Origin: Pleurocapsa sp. PCC 7327 | Lineage (GTDB): Bacteria; Cyanobacteriota; Cyanobacteriia; Cyanobacteriales; Microcystaceae | NCBI RefSeq assembly: GCF_000317025.1 | Contig: NC_019689.1 | Coordinates: 1,217,501 to 1,281,500, forward strand | Reading direction: 5' to 3' | DNA length: 64,000 nucleotides | Shown here: in pieces, positions 37,937-47,821 of the stretch | Numbering within the stretch: the first letter of the stretch is position 1 | Layout of the letters: each line of letters begins with the position of its first letter | The notes under the pieces: model-generated | Told to the model about the DNA's origin: nothing | Database searches by the model: none | The model's input: the letters and a program-made list of their open reading frames with translations, nothing else | Made by a program: the position numbers and the translations under genes

Positions 37937-40900
37937 TTATAGATTTTTTGATTCGGCGCGATCGCTACTGTCCAAGAGACTTTTGACTTTGTTAATCAGT
38001 TCAGCGGTAGAAAACCCTTTAGTTAGATAGTCAGTTGCTCCAACGCGGCGGGCTTCTTGGCTCCACTCTTCTGCCAGTCGGGAGGATACAACTATGATAG
38101 GAATAGTTATACCGATGCGTCGCGCGCGGTCGATAAGCGTAAAGCCATCCATGTTGGGCATTTCGATGTCTGTGATTAGCATAGCCGGAGCGGGATGGGT
38201 TTGCAGCCAGTTCCAAGCTTCTTGTCCGTCCGCACAAGTGCTGACCGCGTAACCGTAAGCTGTCAAGCTCGCTTCGAGTCGTCGCCGCATCAGAGCGGCA
38301 TCATCGACAACGAGAATCGATCGCGTCAGTTGGGCAACTTCTTGGCGAGTGGGTTGGGTGGGAACTGTTGTTGTCTTAGTCGCAAGTGTCCGTTCGGGTA
38401 ACGGCTTAGCTATTCGCTCTGGATCCTCTAGCAAGACTTCTGCTAGGGTTGCTGCGTCTATGACGGGGATCGGGGAGCCATCGGGTTGCAAGCTCGCTCC
38501 CAGCAGCGCAATTGGAGCGACGAGCGGCGAAGGCAGAGGCGTAATGAGTAACTCGGTCTGCCCCAACAAATCATCGGCTAAGATCCATATTCCCCGGTAC
38601 TGCTGGGCGGGATGCACGTACAGACAAACTGCCGTATCTGGTAAAGACCGTTCGGCAGCTTGAGGCTGCCAGTATTCGAGCAAATCGAGTCCCAATAGGG
38701 TTTCATCTTCTTGTTGAATCTTCCAGGAGCAGATCGCATTTGGATCGCTGGTTTTGGTTGCCTGTAGATTGCCTAAGATGGTCGTTTTAATAATGTCTTG
38801 GCTGGGAATAGCAAAGGTGCGATCGCCTGCTTGTAGCAGCACGCAGGATACCAAGAGTTGCGGCACCGGGAACTGGATTTCAAAGATCGTACCGATACTG
38901 GGTTGGGTCATCAGACTCAAGCGTCCTCCCAAACTGGCAACCTGACTGGCAACTACATCCATCCCCACGCCCCGCCCGGAGACCTCGCTCACGTCGGTTT
39001 TGGAACTGAAACCGGGCTGACAGATGACTGCCAGCAACTCAGCGGGCGTTTGGGTGCTGGTTAACGGCAATCCTTTTGCCCGGGCAGATTGCCGAATTGC
39101 CTCAGCCTCGATTCCCCGACCGTCATCTCCTACGTCTAGCAGATAGGCGTTGCCTCTTCGTTTGAGCGAAATGGTAATAGTTCCCTGTTCTGGCTTGCCG
39201 CGATTGGCTCGCTCTTCGGGGCTTTCCAGTCCGTGGTCGTAAGCGTTGCGGATTAAATGCAATAAGACTGGCTCTAATTTTGAGCTGGTTCCGGCATCGA
39301 GTTCGACCTTTTCTCCTTCGACGACCAGTCGGGCTGGTTTGCCAAAACGAACGATTAGATCCCTCACAATAGCTCTGGAGCGGAAGGCAAGGTTTTTAAA
39401 GGGGACAAGCCTACTTTGCTCGACAGTTTGCCGCAGGCGCAGAATGTTTCGATCCAGGCTTTCCAAACTGCCCGCCGCGAGCAGGGCAGTCTTTTCCGCC
39501 TCTGCTCCCAGTTCTGACAAACGCAAACTCGTTTCGAGGAGGCGGTTAATAGTGGTGTAACCTTGGCGATAGCGCTCTAGGATCGGAGCTTCGGCAGAAT
39601 TACTACTCCTTTTAAGGCTATCGAGCAAAGCATAATCGTCTTGCAGTTGTCGCAGACGGGTGATGTATTGAGCGCTTTCTTTTGCCAGCGCCAAGAGCTG
39701 GGTTAGCTGAGTCTGTAGATTTTGATAGAATCCTTGAGAAGCGCGGGCGGTCAATAGGGTTTCTACCAAGCTTTGAGAGGTGTGCTCTAAGCGACTTAAG
39801 GGAACCGGAATCTGAATCTCATTGGTCTGGTTTTCGGTACGAGCGATCGCATCGGGTGCCGCGCTTTCTGTAGTAGATTGGGGGGCATCCAACCGCGCGG
39901 ATGGCGGCGCAACTAATTCCAGCCAGTCGTCCGAGGTTTCAGGAGAAGATGCATTCTCGATATCTGAGGCTGGTTTCGGTGCTTCTTCGCTCAGCGCTTC
40001 CCAATCTAATTGAGCCAAGGCATCGGCGGCTTGACTCAACTCGTCTATATCCCAATCGACTAACTCGTCGGCGGCAAGCTTCGGTTCGCGCCATTCTGAA
40101 TCGAGGTTCTCCACTAGAGGTTCGAGCGAGCAATCTTCACAGTCGAATTGAGAGGGATCGATCGCCGAGCGCTCTGAAGAATCTGAGTCATCCGTCTCAG
40201 ACAAAGCAGGCTCGACGAATTTACCGCCTTGGCGAGCAGATTCTTTCAAGGCGTTCAAGTAGTTCGTCCACTGAGTACGCCATGCCTTGACGCTGGGACG
40301 ACTCAAGAGAGATTGGCAGCGATCGAGCAATTCCGTCCAACCGCTAGCAAATTCGAGATCGTTACCGATCTCTGCTAATTGGTCCAGGGTTTGCCGAGCC
40401 ACTGCCACGGTCTCATCACCGACCGTTCCTTGCTGGGGCAGCCGCTCTAATGCCATTTCCAAATCCAGTACGACCAGATCGAATCCCTGTTCGGCAAATT
40501 CTTGGTGGAGTAGGCGCTGCTCGTTCCACTCTGGCAAATAAAGTTGCTTGACTTCCTCTCGCAGGGTTTGAATTCGCTGTATGGCAGGCTGTACGGCTTT
40601 TAAGGCTTCCTCTCCAGCCATTCGAACCTGCAAGCTACCCGCCAAAAGTTCCCCGGCTTCTAGCAGCATCTGCCCCAAGCATCCATCCTCCAGAGGTGGG
40701 GCGGGATTTAGGTGACGCAGGTCAGAAAGCAGGTCTTCTAGGACGGTAGCAACCTGCAAGATGGCATCCGCACCGACAGTCACCGAGCTGCCTTTGATGG
40801 TATGGATAACTCGATATAGCTCTTGAATATCCCTCGTCCAAGAGAGCGGATCGAGACATTGTACCAGATTCAAATAATCTTGAAGATACTTCTGGCTATC

Positions 40901-40993
40901 GACCTCGAACATGGCACGCAGTTCTTGCTGCAATTGAAGTTCGGCGAGATCGACCTCGTTGGGTTCTGGGGATGAAAATTTGCCTGATACCAT
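37937..40993 (-). CDS. CheA/PilL-type hybrid histidine kinase with receiver
   Basis: 1018 residues, the central kinase of a phototaxis/twitching-type chemosensory pathway. N-terminal Hpt domain with phosphoryl-accepting H64 (VIHTIKGSS). A long acidic linker (about 230-400) has DD/EE-rich stretches such as DWDIDELSQAADALAQLDWE. Dimerisation and ATPase domains show N-box LIRNAYDHGLES, G1 DVGDDGRGI and G2 GRGVGMDVV. A CheW-like domain (about 690-850) and a C-terminal receiver with D942 (LITDIEMPNMDG) follow. Last gene of the cluster, with 267 bases after the third receptor. Cyanobacterial relatives control type IV pilus motility. Confidence 0.93.
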   Translation of the reverse strand: MVSGKFSSPEPNEVDLAELQLQQELRAMFEVDSQKYLQDYLNLVQCLDPLSWTRDIQELYRVIHTIKGSSVTVGADAILQVATVLEDLLSDLRHLNPAPPLEDGCLGQMLLEAGELLAGSLQVRMAGEEALKAVQPAIQRIQTLREEVKQLYLPEWNEQRLLHQEFAEQGFDLVVLDLEMALERLPQQGTVGDETVAVARQTLDQLAEIGNDLEFASGWTELLDRCQSLLSRPSVKAWRTQWTNYLNALKESARQGGKFVEPALSETDDSDSSERSAIDPSQFDCEDCSLEPLVENLDSEWREPKLAADELVDWDIDELSQAADALAQLDWEALSEEAPKPASDIENASSPETSDDWLELVAPPSARLDAPQSTTESAAPDAIARTENQTNEIQIPVPLSRLEHTSQSLVETLLTARASQGFYQNLQTQLTQLLALAKESAQYITRLRQLQDDYALLDSLKRSSNSAEAPILERYRQGYTTINRLLETSLRLSELGAEAEKTALLAAGSLESLDRNILRLRQTVEQSRLVPFKNLAFRSRAIVRDLIVRFGKPARLVVEGEKVELDAGTSSKLEPVLLHLIRNAYDHGLESPEERANRGKPEQGTITISLKRRGNAYLLDVGDDGRGIEAEAIRQSARAKGLPLTSTQTPAELLAVICQPGFSSKTDVSEVSGRGVGMDVVASQVASLGGRLSLMTQPSIGTIFEIQFPVPQLLVSCVLLQAGDRTFAIPSQDIIKTTILGNLQATKTSDPNAICSWKIQQEDETLLGLDLLEYWQPQAAERSLPDTAVCLYVHPAQQYRGIWILADDLLGQTELLITPLPSPLVAPIALLGASLQPDGSPIPVIDAATLAEVLLEDPERIAKPLPERTLATKTTTVPTQPTRQEVAQLTRSILVVDDAALMRRRLEASLTAYGYAVSTCADGQEAWNWLQTHPAPAMLITDIEMPNMDGFTLIDRARRIGITIPIIVVSSRLAEEWSQEARRVGATDYLTKGFSTAELINKVKSLLDSSDRAESKNL

Positions 40994-41260
40994 CGCGATC
41001 CTTCTCTATTAGACAGATTGAACGGAGAGAATGGAAAGAGGCGGGCGATCGCATCTCGGAGACGGGCTGAAAGCAAGAAGAATGAATTGGATCGATAGAC
41101 TTCTTTCAGGCATGGGGTAAGGGGGAATAGGTAAGAGGGAATTTGATTTTTGCAAGAGGTCTGATTTCGTCAAATAGTCAAAGGAGGTGATAGGAGGTAA
41201 GAACATATACATTCAAGGAGCGGTTATCGAGCCTAGAAATGTTGCCGCTAACGTCTCTAC
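40994..41260. other. Gap between the CheA and third receptor genes
   Basis: 267 bases with no gene. It holds a TTTTTGCAAGAGGTCT dispersed motif (near 41148-41162) and two GGAGGT-like stretches (near 41184-41200) on the plus strand. A second promoter for the kinase gene could lie here, but I see no clear boxes. Confidence 0.4.
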
Positions 41261-43717
41261 TTAAGATTTTCTCCTCGAGGAGGTTACTTTCTTATTTTCA
41301 TTATTCATCGGATCGGGTTGCGTACCATTACTCGGACTGCCGCTATCATTAGCCGAACGCAGGATTTTGGCAGCCGAGCCAGTTTGCATTTGCTCTGGCG
41401 CAATGCGGAAAAACCGCACCAGTTCATCCAGATTGCCGGCGAGTTGTCCCATTGCTTCTGACTGCTCGCGAGTGATGCTAGCTTGCCGTTCTGTATCGGA
41501 CGCGAGTGCGGCAATCTCCCGGATCGATTTTAAGGTGTCCCGCGCCGCATCGGCGATCGCCTGACTCGATTGGGTCACTTGTTGCCCCACTCGCGCTACC
41601 TGCACCGTCGCGGTTCTAATCTCATCAAACGCCTGACGGGATTGTTCGACTCCCGTTGCGAAGTCCTTGACGATGCGCTCGATCTCTTCTGCATCCTGGT
41701 TAAGCCCGGACACAACCGTCTGAATTTGTTCGGTTCGCTGTTGCAGTATGATTAAACTTTGGCTGGTTTGCACGGCTAGATCGTTTACCTGAGCGGCAAC
41801 TGCTTCAAACTCTCTGGCGATGCTAGCAAATTGATCCGGGTCTTGCTGTTCGGTTGCTCGCGTCGAGAGCAGCGCGGCGTTGAGTGCCAACACCCGCGTC
41901 ATCGAAGCGATGCGTTTCTGATCTTTAGCAAATTGTACGGCAAGTTGTACGAAGTCGCTCAGGGTTTGCATCCGCCGGACAATCTGAACCGTTCCTCGGT
42001 CGAGGGTATCGATCTCGGCAGTCAACTGGGTCATTTGCCCCTGACCTCGAACCAGAGCCTCCTGCGCCTGCTGTATCGACTTATTAGCAGTTTGGGTTTG
42101 TTTGGCGTTATCGCGGGTCAGATTGCGAATATTTTGGAGCAGCGCTTGCATGGCTTCCACTGAGCGGGTTTGTAATCGTACCTGACTTACTGTCTGTACG
42201 GCAAACTGCTCTAGGGTTTCGGCGCTTTGAGTAACCTGCTGCGCCGTAGACGATACCACTGCCATGATGCGGGCGAGTTGTTCGACTAGGCGATTAAAGG
42301 TATCGGCTACCAGTCCCGTGACGCGATCGCTTACTGGTGCTTGCACGGTCAAATCGCCCTCTTCTACTGCCGCTACCACCTCTAGCAGTTGTCCGACATC
42401 CTCTTGCAATACCTGGCTTTCAGCTTCGAGCGCCTGTCGCTGCCGTTCCTGTATTTGTACTCTCAAGCTGGCTTCTTGACGAATCTGTGCTTGGTTAGCT
42501 TCAAGCTGTGCGAGCAGGTTAAAGAAAGACGCAGACAGTCGTCCGATCTCGTCCTGCCCTTGCAGCTTGGCTTGGGTTTGAGCGTCTGCTGCCAGTTTGT
42601 TGCACTCATCCAAAATCGGCTGCAAGCGACGGTTCAAATTCCGAACGAATAGCAAGACCACAATTCCCAACAAGGTCGTCACAATTAATGCCGCACCGAT
42701 GCTGGTTAAAATTGCGGGAGTGACGATCGCTCCTTGGGGAAAGGCCGCCAGCATCACCCAGCCCGTACTGGGAATCTTTTGATACGCCCAATATTTGCCT
42801 TCGATCGCGAGCAGTCCAGAGGTCTGGCTAGCCAATCCCTGTCGGACTGACGACCAAACTGGCTTTAGTTCTGGCACCGTCTCGGCACTCGGTCCTGGTT
42901 GCAAGTTTTTGGGAGGAATGGGCGGCGCTGGGGGATAGGCAACGATTCGTCCCTGCGCCGACAAAATTGTAAAGTATCCCGCATTTCGTGTCACTTTTGT
43001 GTTGGCAATTTGCTGGGTTACATCGACGAAATCGACATCTGCATTGACAACTCCGATAATTTTCTGCTGTCGATCGAAGATGGGGGCAGCATAAGTGGCA
43101 ATCAGAGCGCCATAACTGCCATAGGGTTCAAACCAAGAAGCTTTGCCGCTCGCGACCGGAGTGGCGTAATAATCTTGGTTGGGGTAGTTGTCATCGGCAA
43201 ACAGCTCGGAGTAGATGACATCCCCATCGGGAGCTGGGAGGCGCTTTCCTTTTTGTCCTGCTACTTTTTTGTCAAAATAATAGAAGGGGAAAAACCACTG
43301 ACGATCCGGGACGATCGCTCTGGGAGTTTGACCCAAACCAATCCCCGTCAGCAGTTTCGATCCCTGTCGCAGGGCAGAGAAGGCGAGTTGCTCGTAAGCC
43401 GAGGGGGTTTTTATCCCCTGGCGATGGAGAACGTTCGCGGCTCCGCTCAAGCTGCGAACTTGCTGCTCTACAGGAGCCAGTTGAGCTTCTACCGATTTAA
43501 CTTGAGTGCTCAGGCTATTCTGAATCTCGGCTTGTGCGCCTCGAACGAGGGTTTGGTAAAACGAGTAAGACAAGGCGGCTAAGCCGATGGCAGCACTTCC
43601 CAACACGTAAAGAAACAACCGCGTCCCAATTGAATTCGAGCAGAATTGCCAAGAACTCAAAAGTTGAGTCAAGTTCTCGGCGATTTGCCTGGGTAGATTG
43701 GATGGCGTTGTGGTCAT
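41261..43717 (-). CDS. Methyl-accepting chemotaxis protein (PilJ-like), third receptor
   Basis: 818 residues, membrane chemoreceptor. TM1 near 30-52 (LFLYVLGSAAIGLAALSYSF), a large periplasmic sensor of Cache type to about 330 (FDKKVAGQKGKRLPAPDGDVIYSELF, AGYFTILSAQGRIVAYPP), TM2 near 335-358, a HAMP domain, a second HAMP-like unit (VVAAVEEGDLTVQAPVSDRVTGLVADTFNRL) and a C-terminal signalling domain with the conserved core around AREFEAVAAQVNDLAVQT. The Cache region resembles that of the first receptor (47822-50266), suggesting gene duplication. Starts with ATG; 61 bases after the second receptor gene. Confidence 0.92.
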   Translation of the reverse strand: MTTTPSNLPRQIAENLTQLLSSWQFCSNSIGTRLFLYVLGSAAIGLAALSYSFYQTLVRGAQAEIQNSLSTQVKSVEAQLAPVEQQVRSLSGAANVLHRQGIKTPSAYEQLAFSALRQGSKLLTGIGLGQTPRAIVPDRQWFFPFYYFDKKVAGQKGKRLPAPDGDVIYSELFADDNYPNQDYYATPVASGKASWFEPYGSYGALIATYAAPIFDRQQKIIGVVNADVDFVDVTQQIANTKVTRNAGYFTILSAQGRIVAYPPAPPIPPKNLQPGPSAETVPELKPVWSSVRQGLASQTSGLLAIEGKYWAYQKIPSTGWVMLAAFPQGAIVTPAILTSIGAALIVTTLLGIVVLLFVRNLNRRLQPILDECNKLAADAQTQAKLQGQDEIGRLSASFFNLLAQLEANQAQIRQEASLRVQIQERQRQALEAESQVLQEDVGQLLEVVAAVEEGDLTVQAPVSDRVTGLVADTFNRLVEQLARIMAVVSSTAQQVTQSAETLEQFAVQTVSQVRLQTRSVEAMQALLQNIRNLTRDNAKQTQTANKSIQQAQEALVRGQGQMTQLTAEIDTLDRGTVQIVRRMQTLSDFVQLAVQFAKDQKRIASMTRVLALNAALLSTRATEQQDPDQFASIAREFEAVAAQVNDLAVQTSQSLIILQQRTEQIQTVVSGLNQDAEEIERIVKDFATGVEQSRQAFDEIRTATVQVARVGQQVTQSSQAIADAARDTLKSIREIAALASDTERQASITREQSEAMGQLAGNLDELVRFFRIAPEQMQTGSAAKILRSANDSGSPSNGTQPDPMNNENKKVTSSRRKS

Positions 43718-43778
43718 GGATGCTCCTTTAGCTTTTTAGCGACGCTATTCTATCCGGTTTTCTGCTCCCAGGACTGCG

Positions 43779-46628
43779 TTAGGTAGGAGTCTTTGGGGTA
43801 ATATCAAGGGCATTTTCTCGCTCCTCGGACAAGTCCACTCGTTCGGTTGCCTCGGCGGGCAGTCGGAGAAATTGAATTCTTTGTAGCAATTGTTCAGAAC
43901 TTTGTTGCATGCGCTCTGATTGGATTAGGGTAGTTTGGGTGAGTTGGGCGGTTCGATCTGCCAGTCGAGCGATATTGCCCATTGCCGTTGCTGTCGAGCG
44001 AGCGGTTTGTACGATCTGCTGATTCGACCGACCGACGGTTGCTCCAATTTGAATGGCCTTTTCGGTGGCAGACTGGATGCTCTCAAACGCTTCGGCGGAC
44101 TTTTCGACTCCTAGGGTCAAGCCGTCTACTAATCCATCGATTCCTTGCAAATCCCGCTCGATGGACGACACCGCCTTTTTGATGCGATCGGTGCGTTTTT
44201 CGAGGGAGCTGAGGTTTTTGTCGGTTTGTTGGGCTAAGTCTTTGATCTGGTTGGCAATGGTTTCAAATTCTTTCGCCAGCACCATCATTTGTCGGGGATC
44301 TTGCTGTGCCGTTGCCCTTGCCGCCAGTAGCGTTGCTCCCATTGCCAGCGACTGGATCAGTTCTGCCAACTGGCTTTGCTCTTGCACGAATCCATCGGTC
44401 AGGGTCACGAACTCATCCAAGTCTTTGGTTCGCCGCACGACCCGTTCGGCTCCTGCTTGTAGCGTCCGAATGCCTTGAGTAAGGGTATCGATGGCTAACT
44501 GCCCTTGCTCGACGGTAGTTCGTACTTTTCCCAAGGATTGGTTTGCCAGCGCGATTTGGTTGGCTGAATGGCGAGCAGAATTTTGCACCCATTTGGTGAG
44601 GTTCAAGACCTTAGTGACGCCTTCAGCTTGTTGCTGGGCGTTGAGGGCGACAGTTCTGGAAGATTCGTCGAGCTGTTGGGAGGTTTGCGTTACTCGTTGA
44701 GCCGTTCCGGATACCTGGGCTAAGATCTGACCCAGTTGTTCGAGCAATCGATTAAAGGTATCGGCAACCAATCCCGTCGCGCGATCGCTGACATTGGCAC
44801 GAGCGGTCAGATCTCCCTCTTCTACTGAAGATACGATATCGAGCAAGTGACCCACTTCTTCCTGGGTCGTCTGATTTTCCAGCGCTAGAGATACTAGGTT
44901 GGCGATCGAGCCGACAAAGGTTTGCTCCTCTGGGAGCCACTGTCGAGGCGAGCCAACCTGTTCGCAACAAACGATTCCCACTGTCTGAGCGGTAATTTGA
45001 ATGGGCACGTCTAACCTTGACTGAATGCCCAGAGGAGTGAGGTAGGAATCCGAAAACTCTTCCAGGGCGGGATGGGTATTGACGTCATTGGCAACGATAA
45101 AGGCATCTCGTTCGAGGGACTGAAAATATCTTGGAAAATCAACTATCTTTAGTTTCATCCCGTCTGAATGCTGCTGGGGGGTAAGCTCGTAGAGGTCTAA
45201 ACAGACAAGTTTACTGCGATCGCTATTGTAGAGCCAGATACTCGCCAGTTCTACTCCCAGGGTTTCGGCAGTGGCTTTCGTGAATGCAGTAGCAGCTATT
45301 TTGACATCTCCTAACAATATCCCTTGATTTCTCGCTAGTTCGGCTAACACGCGATTTTGTAGACTCAAGCGATCGGTATTTTGGCGCAATGTCCCCAGTA
45401 AATTCTGAATTTGACTTGCCATACGGTTGATATTATCTCCCAAAACGGCTAACTCATCATTGCCTCGCACTGGAACTCGAATACCCAGGTTCCCTTCACC
45501 GATTTTCTCGACGGCTGAAGTTGCCTGCAAGACGGGGAGAGTCACTCGATTGGCGATGAAAGCTCCTAAAACCGCCGTTACCAAAGCCGTCAAAACCGTA
45601 CCGATGCCGATGGCTTGTAGCAAATTTCGCTGAGGGGCAAAAGCAATGGTGCTATCGGTTGCAGTCACTACGCTCCAACTCAAACCACTCACATTGAGAA
45701 CGGGGCTATAGGCGTACAATTGCTCGCCCCAGGAGTTGCCATCAATCCAAGCTTGATTGCGCCGTTGAGCGTTAACTGGTGCAAACAATGCCGTCTTCTC
45801 GGCGATTTTACTGCCGATCGCGCTATTGGCTTGCTTGTTTTGTGGGTTAAGGGTTTGAAAGATTCGCCCGGAGCTGTCGATCAAGCGATAGGTCGTATGC
45901 TCGGATAAACCCGACGTTCTCAAAATGGCATTGCCGACAAATTCTACGGGGATTTTGGCAACGATCGCGGCGCTGACGCGATCGCCATCGTTTTTGATAG
46001 GAGCGCCAAGATAAATCGCCCACCGTTGAGAATCCCCCACTTTCGTAGCAATTGGCTCGCTGATGACCGGAATTCCTTTCTTAATTACCTGCTGAAAGTA
46101 GGGAAAGTTTTTCTGATTCGGTTCCCTGGCAGAACCTAGCGAGCGGGCGATCGGATTGCCTTGAAGGTCGTATAGAGAAATATTAGAATAGACGGGATAG
46201 TCTTGAGTAAAATGACTCAGCTCTTTCTCTAGCTTCTGTCGAGCTGCCGTCCGCGCCCGCTCGCTGGGAGCGCTTGAAAAGTTTGTCCCCCCGGTCAGTT
46301 CGGCAACCCTGACAGCCGTTTTGAGGTTGGCGATGCGGTCTTCCAAGAAACGGCTGAGGCGGTCGGATAGCTGGGTAGATTCGGTAATTTTCTCTTCGGC
46401 AATTTTTTGAACGATCGAGCGATCGGCGACCCAGTAAGCAATAGCGCCGACTACTAACACGGGCAATCCCCCAAAAACTGTTGCCAGAGCCGTAGCTTTG
46501 AGGCGGATCCCCAACCGTCCCTTAGCACGACGAGCGATCGAAGCCTTCAACGCCGAGTGAGAAATTCTCCCGGCAGCTGGAGTGCGATCGCGTCCGGAAC
46601 GCCTATCTTTAGCAGATTGAGCTGTCAT
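43779..46628 (-). CDS. Methyl-accepting chemotaxis protein with GAF domain, second receptor
   Basis: 949 residues. TM1 near 45-68, periplasmic Cache-like sensor (about 70-330), TM2 near 335-358 and HAMP to about 410. A cytoplasmic GAF domain follows (about 430-575; AETLGVELASIWLY ... LDVPIQITAQTVGIVCCEQVG). Next come a second HAMP-like unit and the signalling domain (AKEFETIANQIKDLAQQT). The GAF lacks the chromophore Cys-His motif of cyanobacteriochromes, so light sensing is not supported; a small-molecule or dimer role is possible. Two sensor inputs on one receptor make it unlike its two neighbours. 68 bases after the TRAP binding-protein gene. Confidence 0.92.
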   Translation of the reverse strand: MTAQSAKDRRSGRDRTPAAGRISHSALKASIARRAKGRLGIRLKATALATVFGGLPVLVVGAIAYWVADRSIVQKIAEEKITESTQLSDRLSRFLEDRIANLKTAVRVAELTGGTNFSSAPSERARTAARQKLEKELSHFTQDYPVYSNISLYDLQGNPIARSLGSAREPNQKNFPYFQQVIKKGIPVISEPIATKVGDSQRWAIYLGAPIKNDGDRVSAAIVAKIPVEFVGNAILRTSGLSEHTTYRLIDSSGRIFQTLNPQNKQANSAIGSKIAEKTALFAPVNAQRRNQAWIDGNSWGEQLYAYSPVLNVSGLSWSVVTATDSTIAFAPQRNLLQAIGIGTVLTALVTAVLGAFIANRVTLPVLQATSAVEKIGEGNLGIRVPVRGNDELAVLGDNINRMASQIQNLLGTLRQNTDRLSLQNRVLAELARNQGILLGDVKIAATAFTKATAETLGVELASIWLYNSDRSKLVCLDLYELTPQQHSDGMKLKIVDFPRYFQSLERDAFIVANDVNTHPALEEFSDSYLTPLGIQSRLDVPIQITAQTVGIVCCEQVGSPRQWLPEEQTFVGSIANLVSLALENQTTQEEVGHLLDIVSSVEEGDLTARANVSDRATGLVADTFNRLLEQLGQILAQVSGTAQRVTQTSQQLDESSRTVALNAQQQAEGVTKVLNLTKWVQNSARHSANQIALANQSLGKVRTTVEQGQLAIDTLTQGIRTLQAGAERVVRRTKDLDEFVTLTDGFVQEQSQLAELIQSLAMGATLLAARATAQQDPRQMMVLAKEFETIANQIKDLAQQTDKNLSSLEKRTDRIKKAVSSIERDLQGIDGLVDGLTLGVEKSAEAFESIQSATEKAIQIGATVGRSNQQIVQTARSTATAMGNIARLADRTAQLTQTTLIQSERMQQSSEQLLQRIQFLRLPAEATERVDLSEERENALDITPKTPT

Positions 46629-46696
46629 GGTCGGTCAAACTCCTCAGACTACTGTTCGTCACTAAGGTTAGGGTTCCTCAAAATCGCCTCGATCTT

Positions 46697-47815
46697 TCAA
46701 TTGGCTTGAGCAAAGACAAAATCGTCATAGCTAAGCTCGTTGATGCGATTCCAGGAAAAAATGGTTTTGCGGAAACCCTTCCAGCTGGTATAGACTGCTT
46801 TAAACATTGCGTCCTTACTCGCGTTTTCTTCGTATAGCTCAAAGGCTGCCTCTTTAGCAGCTTTGAGAATTTCCGCTTCAAAGGCAACTAGCTCGGTTCC
46901 GCTTGCCAGCAGGCGCTGTAGGGCTTGGCGATTGAGAGCCTCGCACTGGGATTGGGACAAAACCTGGGTTTCAAAAGCCGCTACGCCGAGAGCCTCTTGG
47001 TAGTCCTTGGGCAATTTCTTCCAGGCATTCAAATTGACGAGCAAATCATGGTTAGTGCCCGGTTCGTGCCAGCCCGGATAGTGATAAAACTTGGCAAATT
47101 TATTCAGACCGAGCTTTTCATCTTCATAAGGACCGACAAATTCTGCCGCCTCGATGTCGCCCTGCTCGAATGCTGCCGGAATTTCCACGTGGGGAAGGTT
47201 GATGGCATTGATACCGATGTGCTTGGCAACTTTGCCCCCAATTCCCGGTATCCGCATCTTCAACCCTTTGAGATCGGCAAGCGAGCCGATCTTCTGCTTA
47301 AACCAACCTCCCATCTGCGGACCGGTCGTTCCTGCCGGAAAATAGATAACATTATAGTCAGCGTAAGCTTTTCTCAACAGCTCCAGAGCACCTCCCCCAT
47401 AGATCCATGCCATCAGTTGAGAGGGGTTAAATCCGAAGGGAATGCTGGTTGCGAAAGACAAGGCAGGACTTTTAGCAACGTAGTAAATTCCTTCTGTATG
47501 TCCGCACTCAACTTTTCCCTCGCCAACGGCATCGAGAATTTGTTGGGCGGGAGCAATGCCTCCAGCTGGGAAAGGCTTAATTTTGAAATTGCCGTTGGTC
47601 AATCGCTCGACGCGATCGCAAATCCGGGTCGCTGCCTGATAGTACGTTTCAACTTTGTCCGACCAACTGGTTGCCATCCGCCACTCAATCTGGGTTCGCT
47701 CGGCTTGCCCAATTTCCGTATTGACCAGGAGTTGTTGGTTTCTGCGACAAGCAGCGAGAGTAGCGCTACTGGCTGTTGCGATCGCTAAATGGTTGACTAG
47801 CCGCCTACGCTTCAT
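46697..47815 (-). CDS. TRAP-type (DctP/TakP-like) solute-binding lipoprotein
   Basis: 372 residues. The export signal has a KRRR start and a lipobox TLAAC with C23, so it is probably a membrane-anchored lipoprotein. The DctP-fold TRAP binding-protein signatures are present: the conserved ligand Arg in LKGLKMRIPG (R188) and the TakP-like block EAAEFVGPYEDEKLGL ... YYHYPGW-type (FYHYPGWHEPGT). TakP relatives bind 2-oxoacids, often with a cation, so pyruvate-like or related carboxylates are the best guess. No TRAP membrane subunits (DctQ, DctM) lie nearby. It is embedded between chemoreceptor genes, 6 bases after the first receptor, which suggests that it presents a ligand to the receptors rather than feeding a transporter. 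Confidence 0.9.
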   Translation of the reverse strand: MKRRRLVNHLAIATASSATLAACRRNQQLLVNTEIGQAERTQIEWRMATSWSDKVETYYQAATRICDRVERLTNGNFKIKPFPAGGIAPAQQILDAVGEGKVECGHTEGIYYVAKSPALSFATSIPFGFNPSQLMAWIYGGGALELLRKAYADYNVIYFPAGTTGPQMGGWFKQKIGSLADLKGLKMRIPGIGGKVAKHIGINAINLPHVEIPAAFEQGDIEAAEFVGPYEDEKLGLNKFAKFYHYPGWHEPGTNHDLLVNLNAWKKLPKDYQEALGVAAFETQVLSQSQCEALNRQALQRLLASGTELVAFEAEILKAAKEAAFELYEENASKDAMFKAVYTSWKGFRKTIFSWNRINELSYDDFVFAQAN

Positions 47816-47821
47816 AACACT

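Noticed and set aside
42899-43582. 227-codon frame antisense to the third receptor
   Set aside because: Antisense shadow, no domain pattern.
43779-46628. GAF domain as a light-sensing cyanobacteriochrome
   Set aside because: No chromophore-binding Cys-His motif in the GAF; a photoreceptor role is not supported.
46925-47788. 287-codon frame antisense to the TRAP binding-protein gene
   Set aside because: Antisense shadow, no domain pattern.
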